Part shown: positions 1 to 8,869 of the stretch, piece after piece
Layout of the letters: each line of letters begins with the position of its first letter
How positions within the stretch are numbered: position 1 is the stretch's first letter
Origin: Bacillota bacterium
GTDB taxonomy: Bacteria > Bacillota > Clostridia > Oscillospirales > Ruminococcaceae
Direction: 5' to 3'
Length of the DNA stretch: 64,000 bases
Assembly (NCBI GenBank): GCA_023418925.1
Contig: JAEZYS010000003.1
Span: forward strand, 62,001-126,000
Notes under the pieces: generated by a model
Seen by the model: the letters and a program-made list of their open reading frames with translations, nothing else
Told to the model about the DNA's origin: nothing
Databases searched by the model: none
Position numbers and translations under genes: made by a program

Positions 1-2
1 GG

Positions 3-167
3 TTATATACAGTTGACGGCTGTATTGGATGTTTGCATTGTATAAAGGAAATCGGCTGTCCCGCAATGTTTGTTGAGGACGGCAAAGTAAAGATAAACGA
101 TACGCTTTGCTTTGGCTGCGGACTTTGTGAAAATCTTTGTCCGACAAAGAAAATCAGAAAGGGATAA
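3..167 (+). CDS. iorA: Indolepyruvate:ferredoxin oxidoreductase alpha subunit, C-terminal end (partial)
   Basis: The frame is open from the left edge and ends in TAA at 165-167. It encodes the last 54 residues of a protein ending in two cysteine clusters, CIGCLHC...GCP and CFGCGLCENLCP, the bacterial 2x[4Fe-4S] ferredoxin pattern. The next gene, 7 bp downstream, is the matching beta subunit. Together these identify the C-terminal ferredoxin domain of IorA, the catalytic, thiamine-diphosphate-containing subunit that converts aryl pyruvates to aryl-acetyl-CoA while reducing ferredoxin. The catalytic part lies outside the window, so the subunit call rests on the ferredoxin tail plus the gene order. 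Confidence 0.85.
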   Translation, partial: LYTVDGCIGCLHCIKEIGCPAMFVEDGKVKINDTLCFGCGLCENLCPTKKIRKG

Positions 168-174
168 AATTATT

Positions 175-759
175 ATGGATATATTAATTTCCGGAGTAGG
201 CGGACAGGGAACAATACTTACATCAAAAATACTTGCAGAAAGTGCAGTAATCAACGGTTCAAAAGCCGCAAGAACAGGAGAAACAATCGGTATGAGCCAG
301 CGTGGAGGCTGTGTTGTCAGCCATGTCAGAACTGAAAATACATACTCACCATATATTCCAATGGGTTCAGCTGATCTTCTTCTTAGCTTTGAACTTTGCG
401 AGGGCGCAAGAAATATCCCTCAGATTAAAAAAGATGCGCCAGCAATTATAAATACCGCACAGGTAAACCCGATTATAGTTGCTCTTGGTCAGGCTGATTA
501 CAATACAGAAGAAATGAAAAACTATATTTCTGCACACAGCAAGGCTTATTTTATAAATGCCAATGATATTGCAATAAAATGCGGCTCAGTTAAGGCTGTA
601 AATGTTGTTCTTGTTGGTGCGGCATATGGTCTTGGACTTTTAAATATGAGCAAAGAATCAATTATTAAGGCAATTGAAAAGCTTGTAAAACCTAAATTCC
701 TTGAAATGAATATGAAGGCTTTTGAAAGCGGAATAACAGCCGCTGAAGCCTTGAAGTAA
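175..759 (+). CDS. iorB: Indolepyruvate:ferredoxin oxidoreductase beta subunit
   Basis: This encodes 194 residues beginning MDILISGVGGQG, the glycine-rich start of the gamma/beta domain of 2-oxoacid:ferredoxin oxidoreductases. GETIGMSQRGG near residue 40 is also typical of IorB. The frame is open further upstream (to 112) but that would overlap iorA, so ATG 175 was chosen. With IorA it oxidatively decarboxylates indole-, phenyl- and hydroxyphenyl-pyruvate to the aryl-acetyl-CoA in the cytoplasm. It is followed 33 bp later by an aryl-acid CoA ligase, so the operon handles aromatic amino-acid carbon, possibly in the reverse (biosynthetic) direction as proposed for rumen bacteria (inference). 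Confidence 0.9.
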   Translation: MDILISGVGGQGTILTSKILAESAVINGSKAARTGETIGMSQRGGCVVSHVRTENTYSPYIPMGSADLLLSFELCEGARNIPQIKKDAPAIINTAQVNPIIVALGQADYNTEEMKNYISAHSKAYFINANDIAIKCGSVKAVNVVLVGAAYGLGLLNMSKESIIKAIEKLVKPKFLEMNMKAFESGITAAEALK

Positions 760-792
760 GTACAAAACATCAAGAAAGGATTAGTTATAATT

Positions 793-2016
793 ATGACACA
801 GTTTAATGATGTAATCAAAGCACTGAACTATGCCGCAGAAAACAGCCCTTTTTATAAGGATATGTTCAAGGATTGCGATATTAAAAACGTTAAAACAGTT
901 GAGGATTTTCAGAAGCTGCCTTTCTCTGATAAGTATGATTTAAGACGAGCTTATCCTCTTGGAATTCAGGCTGTACCTGATGCTGAGGTAGTAAGAATTC
1001 ACTCATCATCCGGAACAACAGGCAAGCCTATTATTATCCCTTACACAAAGCAGGATGTTGAAGATTGGGCAATAATGTTTGCAAGATGCTATCAGACAGC
1101 GGGAATCACAAACCTTGACAGAATCCAGATTACTCCTGGCTATGGTCTGTGGACAGCAGGAATAGGTTTTCAGGCAGGCTGTGAAAAGCTTGGGGCTATG
1201 GCTGTTCCTGTAGGTCCTGGAAACACAGAAAAACAGCTTGAATTAATGGTTGACTTACAAAGTACAGTTTTTTGCGCAACATCTTCCTATGCTCTTCTCA
1301 TTGCCGAAGAGGTTAAGAAAAGAGATCTTAAGGATAAGATTAATCTCAAAAAGGGTATCATCGGTTCTGAACGCTGGGGCGACCTTATGAGAAAGAGAAT
1401 TGCCGATGAACTTGAAATCGAACTGTTTGACATTTACGGTCTTACTGAAATATATGGACCTGGAATCGCACTCGATTGCCCTGCACATGAGGGTATGCAT
1501 TACTGGGATGATTTCCTCTACTTTGAAATAATTGATCCTGCAACAGGTGAGGTTCTTCCTGAGGGTGAAACAGGAGAGCTTGTTATTACAACACTCAAAA
1601 AGCAGGGTGCTCCTCTTATCCGTTACCGTACACATGACCTTACAAGAATTATAAAGGGCAAGTGCAGCTGTGGAAGTGAGTATCCTAGAATTGACAGAAT
1701 TCTTGGCAGAACTGATGATATGATTAAGGTCAAGGGAGTAAATATCTACCCTGGTCAGATTGAAAACACCCTTACAAAAGTAAAGGGGGTATCAAGTGAA
1801 TATCAAATTGTCATCAAGCATATTGATGGAAAGGATAAGATGACTCTTAAAGTTGAAGTTCCAGCCGAATCTGATAAGCTGCTTACCTCTGCAAGAGTTA
1901 TGGATACATTCAAGAAGCTTATTGGTATTAAGATTGTCTGTGAATGTGTGGATATGGGTGCTCTTCCTCGTTCTGAAAAGAAATCAAAGAGAGTTTTTGA
2001 CTACAGACAGGATTAA
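793..2016 (+). CDS. paaK: Phenylacetate-CoA ligase (PaaK family)
   Basis: This encodes 407 residues, close to the ~430 usual for anaerobic PaaK enzymes. The AMP-binding signature SSSGTTGKPIIIPYT lies near residues 73-87 and YGLTEIYGPG near 215. The C-terminal AMP-binding domain follows, with GRTDDMIKVKGVNIYPGQIE near 310. The enzyme adenylates phenylacetate or a related aryl acid and transfers it to CoA. An AAGGA site precedes ATG 793. It directly follows iorAB. The pairing links aryl acids, aryl-acetyl-CoA and aryl pyruvates, either for salvage of aromatic amino acids or for ATP-yielding fermentation. The direction of flux cannot be read from sequence. Confidence 0.92.
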   Translation: MTQFNDVIKALNYAAENSPFYKDMFKDCDIKNVKTVEDFQKLPFSDKYDLRRAYPLGIQAVPDAEVVRIHSSSGTTGKPIIIPYTKQDVEDWAIMFARCYQTAGITNLDRIQITPGYGLWTAGIGFQAGCEKLGAMAVPVGPGNTEKQLELMVDLQSTVFCATSSYALLIAEEVKKRDLKDKINLKKGIIGSERWGDLMRKRIADELEIELFDIYGLTEIYGPGIALDCPAHEGMHYWDDFLYFEIIDPATGEVLPEGETGELVITTLKKQGAPLIRYRTHDLTRIIKGKCSCGSEYPRIDRILGRTDDMIKVKGVNIYPGQIENTLTKVKGVSSEYQIVIKHIDGKDKMTLKVEVPAESDKLLTSARVMDTFKKLIGIKIVCECVDMGALPRSEKKSKRVFDYRQD

Positions 2017-2115
2017 TATATTAATTTAATACTTTATGTATTTATTTGAAATTAAAAAAGATTACTTAAATTAGTTGTAGTAACATAATTATAAAAATAG
2101 GAGGAGAACTCTAGA

Positions 2116-2622
2116 ATGAAAGCTATTGTATATGAATCCAATGCAGGACACACAAAAGCCTATGCAGAGATGTTAGGGAAAAAGCTTAATCTCCCGGTTT
2201 ACAGCTTAAAAGAAAGCAAGTCGGTTGAAAATAAGGCAGATATAATTTACATGGGATGGCTTATGGGCGGAACGGTAAGCGGTCTTAAAAAGGCGGCAGA
2301 GAAGTTTAATGTAAAGGCTGTCAGCATGACAGGAATGGCTGCTGAAGAAGACTTGCAGAATGATGTTGAAAAAGTAAACTCCATGTATGGCATAGATAAA
2401 AATTCTATATTTATTCTGAGAGGCGGATTTGAACTCAGTAAGCTAAAGGGTATATTCAAATTTATGATGGGTGCCATGTCAAAGAATGTCTGTAAGGATA
2501 TTCAGAATAAAACAGAACGAACAGATAAGGATAACCAGACCTACGAGATGTTTACAAAGGGAATGAATCTTGTGGATGAGAAAAACCTTGATAAGATTGT
2601 TGAATGGTACAGCAAAATATAA
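2116..2622 (+). CDS. Flavodoxin-domain protein
   Basis: This encodes 168 residues with an N-terminal flavodoxin-like fold: the FMN phosphate loop is YESNAGHTKAYAEML (residues 5-19) and YMGWLMGGTVSGLKKA follows near 46-61. The C-terminal half (FILRGGFELSKLKGIFKFMM) resembles the flavodoxin_5 or menaquinone-protoporphyrinogen-oxidase-like branch. It probably binds FMN and shuttles electrons or reduces a quinone or flavin substrate; the partner is unknown. A strong AGGAGGAGA-type ribosome site precedes ATG 2116. It stands alone between the paaK operon and the convergent cellulase, separated from the latter by a shared terminator. Confidence 0.75.
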   Translation: MKAIVYESNAGHTKAYAEMLGKKLNLPVYSLKESKSVENKADIIYMGWLMGGTVSGLKKAAEKFNVKAVSMTGMAAEEDLQNDVEKVNSMYGIDKNSIFILRGGFELSKLKGIFKFMMGAMSKNVCKDIQNKTERTDKDNQTYEMFTKGMNLVDEKNLDKIVEWYSKI

Positions 2623-2628
2623 TAATAG

Positions 2629-2659
2629 AAAATGCCTGTGATTTCTCACAGGCATTTTT
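2629..2659. terminator. Bidirectional terminator between flavodoxin and GH9 genes
   Basis: AAAATGCCTGTG pairs with CACAGGCATTTT across a 6-nt loop, with a T run on the + strand and a matching T run on the - strand. It sits exactly between the two convergent stop codons. Confidence 0.9.
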
Positions 2660-2664
2660 GTGTG

Positions 2665-4941
2665 TTATTTGCTTTGCATTGAATCCATTGCAACGATAAG
2701 AGGTGAGTTCCAGTAAATTGTGATTTCATTTGTTGAGAATGACTGTGAGTTATCTGCATAGCATTTAGCAGGTGGCTTGCCATTCAGAACATTCTTTGCA
2801 TATGGATCTTCAAGCTTGGAATCAGGACCGCCAACGAGCATACCAGGCATTGTTTTGCCTAAAGCTTCTGAAGGTCTGTGATGAGTATTGACCGGTGAAA
2901 CTGTACCATATCCTGTTACATAGGAAATTGAAAGCGGGTTTCTTCCGAATAAGTAATGAACATGTTCTCTTGCTGTCTGTACATATTTATCATTTGCTTC
3001 AATTTTATTTGCAAGAACAAGCAGCATTGCGTTGTTTGCAACTGACATATTACTTCCCCAGTTATACTGTCCAGGTAAAAGTGAATTCATATATCCGTCA
3101 GATTTTGAGTAGCTTACAATACCATTAGCAGCCTTTAAGAAACCTTCCTTGACTTTATTATAGGAATTATCACTTGCTGCCTGGTTTTCAGGTGTTGTAA
3201 GGTATGCATAACATCCGTAGTAGCCAACTGCAGCCCATCCAAATCCTTCAGGGATGTATTTGGAAGCATCAATTTCCTTAACTGCAACATCTCTGTACTT
3301 GCTGTCGCCGGTTAATTTGTAAAGTTCAGCAGCAGCCCAGAAACGTTCATCTGCCTGCTTGGGATCATCATACTGACCTGTAACTATATCTGCAGGGTTA
3401 TGGAATCCTGTGTTATTTTCAGTTACTTCAAGGTAAGCCCATGCTTTCTCTGCCGCTGCTTTACAAGTAGCTGCATATTCAGGATTTGAATTTGCAAAAA
3501 TTCTTGAACTCATTGCCATTACAGCTGCAAAATCACCTGTTGCTGCAACAGAGATTGGTGCAACAATAAGTTCTTCTGTTTCTTCCTGCGGCATAACCAT
3601 TGAAGGGAAGTTTGCGCATGTAACCTTGTGGTATACACCACCTGTTTCAGCATCCTGCATTTTCAGCATCCAGTCAAGTTCATACTTTGCTTCATCAAGA
3701 ATATCAGGAACGCCGTTGCCGGATTCAGGAATACCTGAATTATCACCGAATCTTTCAGGGTTAAGTTCATATGAAATGAACAGGTCTGCAACTGTTTTTG
3801 CACCAGGTACTACATATCTTCCATAGTCGCCTGCATCGTGCCAGCCGCCTGTTACATCAATTTTCTTGTCTGTTCCGTAAATCACCGCTTCAGTAGCATG
3901 ACATACAGGATGAGCAAAATCTCCTGCCAGGTCAGCAGTAAGTTCGCATCCACATCTCTGCATATAGAGCATTTTTACAACATCATTATAAGCACTGTTA
4001 AATGTATCATCACCGATTTTAAAAGTATATGATTTGATATCATTTGCTTTTATGTAATAGTTACCTGCATCCTTAACATCGGAAAAATCACCGAATGCAT
4101 TGTCTTCACCTGAAGAAGGATAATCCTTTGAATCAGAAATCTTTCCCTTGAAGACTGATTCTTCTGTATCAGCATTGATTACTTCAAATTCAGAACCAAG
4201 AGCTTCCCCTCTGAAAACAGCAATCTTTTTTTCTGCTGAAATATAACCAACCTGATCAACATTAATATCTGGTCCAGCTGCAGCTTCTTGAATCAGTTCA
4301 GCATTAGTGTCATCAACAAGTTTTAGAGATATATTATCAAAATAAATCTGATGTGGGTCCATGGTTTCAACATCACCCTGTAAGCCAAGATTAAAAGCAA
4401 GCCTTGGAGCCGGGTCAGTTTCTTCCTTCATCTCAAAATCAATAGTAACAGTCTGAACTTCTTCATTGATATCTATGTATTCCATAGTGTAAGCATGATA
4501 GTCTCCGCCGTTAATCTGAATTCTGAACTGGATTTGTCTTGGAATTGTGGAATAAACGTCAAATTTCATCTGATACTTGCCGTTCTTGTAAAGTCTGAAT
4601 CCATCCTGGTAAATCTGAACACCATGTTCAACGAAACCGCATTTCTTTATATCCACTTTCAGTTTTCCATCTTCAACAGAAGTTTCTGCATTTCCACCCT
4701 GAAAAAATTGTGTCCATGGTAAAACATCACCAGTGTCAAAAGTTCCGTTCTGGAGAAGTTCATCTTCATCAATTTCTGCAACAGGCTCAACGGAAGTTTC
4801 TGTCTCGGTAGCGCTGGTTTCAGAAGCAGATGTCTGGCTTTCAGTAGTGCTTTCATCACCATTATTTTTTGCTGAATTACACCCTGTCAGGGTTAGGCTG
4901 AATAATGATAATGACATTAGAAATGCCAATAATTTTTTCAT
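2665..4941 (-). CDS. Lipoprotein GH9 cellulase with N-terminal CBM4/9-like module
   Basis: This encodes 758 residues. A lipoprotein signal (MKKLLAFLMSLSLFSLTLTGC) is followed by a Ser/Thr/Glu-rich stretch. Next is a CBM4_9-like beta-sandwich (about 60-210), then an Ig-like CelD_N domain (about 225-315), and the GH9 (alpha/alpha)6 domain to the end. Catalytic elements are visible: WHDAGDYGRY (near 368-377, the Asp base) and STNEITIYW (near 737-745, the Glu acid). It hydrolyses beta-1,4-glucan at the cell surface. There is no dockerin, so it is anchored by lipid rather than carried in a cellulosome. AAAGGTG precedes ATG 4941. It stands alone, with no other polysaccharide gene adjacent. Confidence 0.93.
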   Translation of the reverse strand: MKKLLAFLMSLSLFSLTLTGCNSAKNNGDESTTESQTSASETSATETETSVEPVAEIDEDELLQNGTFDTGDVLPWTQFFQGGNAETSVEDGKLKVDIKKCGFVEHGVQIYQDGFRLYKNGKYQMKFDVYSTIPRQIQFRIQINGGDYHAYTMEYIDINEEVQTVTIDFEMKEETDPAPRLAFNLGLQGDVETMDPHQIYFDNISLKLVDDTNAELIQEAAAGPDINVDQVGYISAEKKIAVFRGEALGSEFEVINADTEESVFKGKISDSKDYPSSGEDNAFGDFSDVKDAGNYYIKANDIKSYTFKIGDDTFNSAYNDVVKMLYMQRCGCELTADLAGDFAHPVCHATEAVIYGTDKKIDVTGGWHDAGDYGRYVVPGAKTVADLFISYELNPERFGDNSGIPESGNGVPDILDEAKYELDWMLKMQDAETGGVYHKVTCANFPSMVMPQEETEELIVAPISVAATGDFAAVMAMSSRIFANSNPEYAATCKAAAEKAWAYLEVTENNTGFHNPADIVTGQYDDPKQADERFWAAAELYKLTGDSKYRDVAVKEIDASKYIPEGFGWAAVGYYGCYAYLTTPENQAASDNSYNKVKEGFLKAANGIVSYSKSDGYMNSLLPGQYNWGSNMSVANNAMLLVLANKIEANDKYVQTAREHVHYLFGRNPLSISYVTGYGTVSPVNTHHRPSEALGKTMPGMLVGGPDSKLEDPYAKNVLNGKPPAKCYADNSQSFSTNEITIYWNSPLIVAMDSMQSK

Positions 4942-5050
4942 GATATCACCTTTTTCTTAAATATTATAATAGTAAATTTTACACTAATTATTAAATTTTG
5001 TCAACCAAAAATATATACAACATCAATAATATTATTTCTTCTGAATTAAC

Positions 5051-5251
5051 TTACAGAATAAAAAACATTACAAAAAAAGCGACTAAGCATACTGATCCCA
5101 GACCAAGCAGAATAAGAAGCGTATTCATCTTACTGAAAGGTACATTCTTTTTTGCAGGAGAGAACTCCTGAAATGTTTTTATATTTTCCTGCTGCATTAA
5201 TTTAATCTGAAGATTAAGTTCTTTTAATTTCTTTCTTTTTTCCTTGTTCAA
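5051..5251 (-). CDS. Small single-pass membrane protein, unknown function
   Basis: This encodes 66 residues: a lysine-rich charged N-terminus, then one hydrophobic segment at about residues 43-65 that reaches the C-terminus. The start is TTG at 5249-5251, supported by AGGAG seven bases upstream. No ATG is available. It lies alone between the GH9 gene and the chemoreceptor. I do not recognise the family. The good ribosome site and clean charged-then-hydrophobic layout argue that it is real. Confidence 0.5.
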   Translation of the reverse strand: MNKEKRKKLKELNLQIKLMQQENIKTFQEFSPAKKNVPFSKMNTLLILLGLGSVCLVAFFVMFFIL

Positions 5252-5418
5252 CCCAATTCTCCTATTATTTTTTCGTTCTGTATTAAATCAATTATATCTT
5301 ATTCTGGGCCATGCTGCAACTTTTTAATGTAATTTTATGTATTACTAATCCTCCAAATTTCTAAAAGAAGCAAAATATATAAATTTGAAATAATTTTATA
5401 CAATAATTATAGAAACTA

Positions 5419-5447
5419 TTGCAAAAAATTATATTGAATGATATAAT
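5419..5447 (+). promoter_or_regulatory. Sigma-A promoter of the chemoreceptor gene
   Basis: TTGCAA at 5419-5424 and TATAAT at 5442-5447 are separated by 17 bp, about 35 bp upstream of the chemoreceptor ATG. Confidence 0.7.
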
Positions 5448-5482
5448 TTGATAAATAGATAATTTAAATAAGGGGGATTAAC

Positions 5483-7798
5483 ATGAAATTTGATATTAGA
5501 TCTGCTTTACAATCAACTAGGGCAAAATTTACCGCTGTTACAATGATTATTGTTGCAATTGTTACAATAGCACTTACGGTGGTTTCATCAATACTAATAA
5601 GTTCGACATCTTATAAATCTTCATTGCAGTTAATTAAACCTCTTGAAATTCAGGTTTCAAACAATCTTCAGGTTATTCTTGAAGACACAAAACAAATTAG
5701 TAATTCTGTAGCAAATAATGAAGGAGTAAAAAATGGATTCAAAGTAAGTGTAAAACCAGCACTTAAAAATGTTATTACACAGGGAAAAGCTTTGAATTGT
5801 GCCATGTTTAATCTGGACGGAACAGTATTTGCAGCAAATGACACAGCTCTTGAACATTACAGTGGATCTAATCTTTTTAATAAAGCTGTTGCCGGTGAAG
5901 AAGTATTTTCTGATCCATATACCGCTGAAACAGGTCTTATTTGTGTTGATCTCCTTACCCCTGTAATCAATCAAGATAAAGTAGTTTATGTTATCATTCT
6001 TACATATGATTTCACTAAGGTTGATAATCTTCTGGATTCATTTACATTCGGTAATACTGGCGTTGCTTCAATAATTAACACAGAAAATGTTCTCGTTGCA
6101 GGAAAAGGTGATCGTTTTACTAATTATAATGAAGCTGTAGCACAAGTAAATAAACTTAAATCAATAGTTGAGTTTTATAATAAAGCTATTAATGCAAATG
6201 AATATGGAACTGGTGAGTATACTTCTCCTGACGGAAAAGATATGTTAGGTTGTTATGCCCCTATTGAAGGAACTGATTGGATTTTAGTTCTTGGAGCTGA
6301 AAAGAAAGAATTTGCGGGAACATCTTTAGGCGGCATTTTCATTACAATGGGAATCGGAATAATTCTTATGATTGCTGCTTTCATTTTTACGATGAGAATG
6401 GTAGACAACGTGATGAGACCGGTTTCTGCGAGTTCACAGAGACTTAAAGCACTTTCAAACGGTGATATAAGTTCACCTGTAAGCACAGTCTTCGGAAGTG
6501 ATGAAATATCAGTGCTATCGAGATCATTGGATGAAACTGTTTCAGCATTGAGGTTGTATATACATAAAATTGATGAGGGTCTTAATGCTATTGCACAAGG
6601 TAATCTTACATATAGCATGGAAGGTGACTGGAGAGGGGACTTTATAAGTATAAAGACAACCTTTAACAGTATTCTTGAATCTTTAAGAACTACATTCTCA
6701 AATATCAATTCTGCTGCAAAACAGGTAAATGAAGGTGCTACACAGGTTTCAAGCGGAGCACAGACATTATCACAGGGTGCAACAGAACAGTCAACTGCTA
6801 TCAGTCAGCTTGCTTCACAGCTTGAGGATATTTCTTCACAGGTTGAAGCAAATGCCAAGGCAGCAAGCAATACATCAACTATCGTTGAAAAGAACGTTCA
6901 GAATATTGATATTTGTAATCGTGAAATGAACAAGATGCTTGTTTCAATGGATGAAATCAAAAAATCAAGTAATGAAATCTCAAAAATCATTAAGGTTATT
7001 GATGATATTGCATTCCAGACCAATATTCTTGCGCTTAATGCAGCTGTTGAAGCTGCAAGAGCTGGTGAAGCAGGAAAGGGTTTTGCAGTTGTTGCTGACG
7101 AAGTAAGAAACCTTGCAGCCAAGAGTGCTGAAGCAGCAAATCAGACAACAAGCCTTATAGAACAATCAATTTCTGCTGTTAATAACGGTGCTTCAATTGC
7201 AAAGAAAACTGCAGGGGCATTAAACGAAATTGTTGCAAGTTCTAAAGCTATTGCACAGGAAGTCGGTCATATTACAGAAGCATCTGCTGCACAGGCTGAA
7301 TCTATTAATCAGATAAATGTTGGAGTAGATCAGATTTCTACAGTAACACAGAATAATACTGCTACTGCAGAAGAATCTGCGGCTGCAAGTGAGGAACTTT
7401 CCGGACAGTCTGATATGCTTACAAATCTTATTTCACAGTTTAAATATGATGGTGTTGTAAAGAAAGATTCAGATGAAATTGAAGATGATTATTTCCTTCC
7501 TTCATCCAATAACTTCAGCAGTACAGGAAATAGTACATCCTCAAACAGCTTTGAACCACAGGATAATGGATTTGGCTCATCAAACGACAGTAGTTCATTG
7601 TTTGAACCACAGGACAACGGATTCGATTCATCAAATGACAGCAGTTCATTGTTTGAACCTGAGGACAACGGATTTGGTTCGTCAAATGACAGCAGTTCAT
7701 TGTTTGAACCACAGGATAATGGGTTCAAGTCTGTAGATTTTGACCCGAAATCCTTTGATAATTCCGATGACTTTGAAAATATAAACAGCAAGTATTAA
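5483..7798 (+). CDS. Methyl-accepting chemotaxis protein with C-terminal repeat tail
   Basis: This encodes 771 residues. A transmembrane helix lies at about 17-40, a periplasmic-side dCache-type sensor at about 40-280, a second helix at about 283-306, HAMP after it, and a long coiled-coil signalling domain. The conserved hairpin tip is at about 500-550 (IAFQTNILALNAAVEAARAG). It senses an unknown extracellular ligand and controls CheA. After the signalling domain is a ~75-residue acidic, Ser/Asn-rich tail made of 17-residue repeats, which is not normal for the family. A GGGGG ribosome site precedes ATG 5483. No che genes are nearby. Confidence 0.93.
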   Translation: MKFDIRSALQSTRAKFTAVTMIIVAIVTIALTVVSSILISSTSYKSSLQLIKPLEIQVSNNLQVILEDTKQISNSVANNEGVKNGFKVSVKPALKNVITQGKALNCAMFNLDGTVFAANDTALEHYSGSNLFNKAVAGEEVFSDPYTAETGLICVDLLTPVINQDKVVYVIILTYDFTKVDNLLDSFTFGNTGVASIINTENVLVAGKGDRFTNYNEAVAQVNKLKSIVEFYNKAINANEYGTGEYTSPDGKDMLGCYAPIEGTDWILVLGAEKKEFAGTSLGGIFITMGIGIILMIAAFIFTMRMVDNVMRPVSASSQRLKALSNGDISSPVSTVFGSDEISVLSRSLDETVSALRLYIHKIDEGLNAIAQGNLTYSMEGDWRGDFISIKTTFNSILESLRTTFSNINSAAKQVNEGATQVSSGAQTLSQGATEQSTAISQLASQLEDISSQVEANAKAASNTSTIVEKNVQNIDICNREMNKMLVSMDEIKKSSNEISKIIKVIDDIAFQTNILALNAAVEAARAGEAGKGFAVVADEVRNLAAKSAEAANQTTSLIEQSISAVNNGASIAKKTAGALNEIVASSKAIAQEVGHITEASAAQAESINQINVGVDQISTVTQNNTATAEESAAASEELSGQSDMLTNLISQFKYDGVVKKDSDEIEDDYFLPSSNNFSSTGNSTSSNSFEPQDNGFGSSNDSSSLFEPQDNGFDSSNDSSSLFEPEDNGFGSSNDSSSLFEPQDNGFKSVDFDPKSFDNSDDFENINSKY
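7550..7726 (+). repeat. Tandem 51-bp coding repeat in the chemoreceptor tail
   Basis: There are three full 51-bp copies (7550-7702) plus a partial fourth. Each encodes 17 residues of the form FEPQDNGFGSSNDSSSL, corresponding to residues 690-748. Copies differ by only a few bases, so copy number could change by slippage. Confidence 0.9.
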
Positions 7799-7806
7799 TA
7801 ATAACG

Positions 7807-7838
7807 GCAGGCATAGAGAAAGCTTTATGCCTGCTATT
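7807..7838 (+). terminator. Terminator after the chemoreceptor gene
   Basis: GCAGGCATA (7807-7815) pairs with TATGCCTGC (7826-7834), followed by TATTTTAAT. Confidence 0.75.
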
Positions 7839-7870
7839 TTAATAACATAATGTAAAGGAAATTCCTGTAT

Positions 7871-8767
7871 ATGCAGATAAACAGATTATTTGAGATTATA
7901 TACATATTACTTGAAAAAAAAACTGTAACAGCAAAGCAGCTTGCAGAACGGTTTGAAGTATCAGAAAGAACAATTTACCGTGATGTGGAAACATTGTCTG
8001 AAGCAGGTATTCCTGTGTATATGAGCAAAGGTAAAGGCGGCGGCATTTCTCTCCTCCCAGATTTTATTCTAAACAAAGCTGTGCTCACTGGGGAAGAAAA
8101 GTCAGAGATACTCTCATCAATGAAAGTGTTCAGTGCAGTAAATCTTTCTGAGAAAACAACTGCACTCACAAAGCTTGACAGCATGCTTGGCAAGTCCGAA
8201 TCTGATTGGATACAGGTCGATTTTACTTCGTGGAGTGATGACGGAAAGGAAGCTGAAACCTTTGCCTTGCTTAAAGATGCTGTGCTGAAAAAAAAGGCAG
8301 TAGTCTTTGATTATACAGCTATCATGGCTGAAAAATCAGAGCGAAAGATATACCCGTTGAAAATGCTTTATAAAAGTCAGGCATGGTATCTTTTTGGCTA
8401 TTGTCTGATGAGAAATGACTGCAGATGTTTTAAGCTAAGGCGAATAAAGAATCTTAAAGTTATCGACGAAACCTTTGACATGAAAGCGCCAGCTGTAATT
8501 TCAGATAATGACAAGATATATAATAAGACATTGATTTCCGCAAAATTTGAAATTTCAAAGCGGATGGCTTTCCGTGTATACGATGAATTTAAAGATTTTT
8601 ATATTGATGATAATGGAGATTTTATTTGTTCAGCTGAATTTCCTGATATGATTACTATATGCAGCTATGCTATGTCTTATGGAGAGTTCTGCAAGATTAT
8701 TGAACCGGAAGAGGCAAAGGAATGCCTTATAAAAAAAATTGCAGATATTCAGAAAATATATTTATAA
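7871..8767 (+). CDS. WYL-domain transcriptional regulator (YafY/DeoR-type)
   Basis: This encodes 298 residues. An N-terminal HTH_11 winged helix (about 3-58) contains TAKQLAERFEVSERTIYRDVETL. A WYL domain spans about 135-215, with YPLKMLYKSQAWYLFGYC, and a C-terminal extension follows. Regulators of this type bind DNA at the N-terminus and sense nucleic-acid-like or other ligands through WYL. A perfect 9-bp inverted repeat containing TGACA/TGTCA starts at the stop codon and lies upstream of two GyrI-like genes. The simplest reading is that this protein controls them. ATG 7871 is preceded by AAGGAA. Confidence 0.9.
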   Translation: MQINRLFEIIYILLEKKTVTAKQLAERFEVSERTIYRDVETLSEAGIPVYMSKGKGGGISLLPDFILNKAVLTGEEKSEILSSMKVFSAVNLSEKTTALTKLDSMLGKSESDWIQVDFTSWSDDGKEAETFALLKDAVLKKKAVVFDYTAIMAEKSERKIYPLKMLYKSQAWYLFGYCLMRNDCRCFKLRRIKNLKVIDETFDMKAPAVISDNDKIYNKTLISAKFEISKRMAFRVYDEFKDFYIDDNGDFICSAEFPDMITICSYAMSYGEFCKIIEPEEAKECLIKKIADIQKIYL

Positions 8768-8803
8768 TATGACACGCTTATGTCATATTAAGCTTGTTAT
8801 AAT
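8766..8803 (+). promoter_or_regulatory. Palindromic operator and -10 box upstream of the GyrI-like genes
   Basis: AATATGACA (8766-8774), a 6-bp spacer, and TGTCATATT (8781-8789) form a perfect 9-bp inverted repeat. TATAAT lies at 8798-8803, so the palindrome would cover the -35 region. It is a likely site for the WYL regulator just upstream (inference). Confidence 0.6.
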
Positions 8804-8869
8804 GTGATTACAGAGTTTGAAACAAAGCATTCAAATTCAGAATTCAAAAATATGAAAGAGGTAATCACT

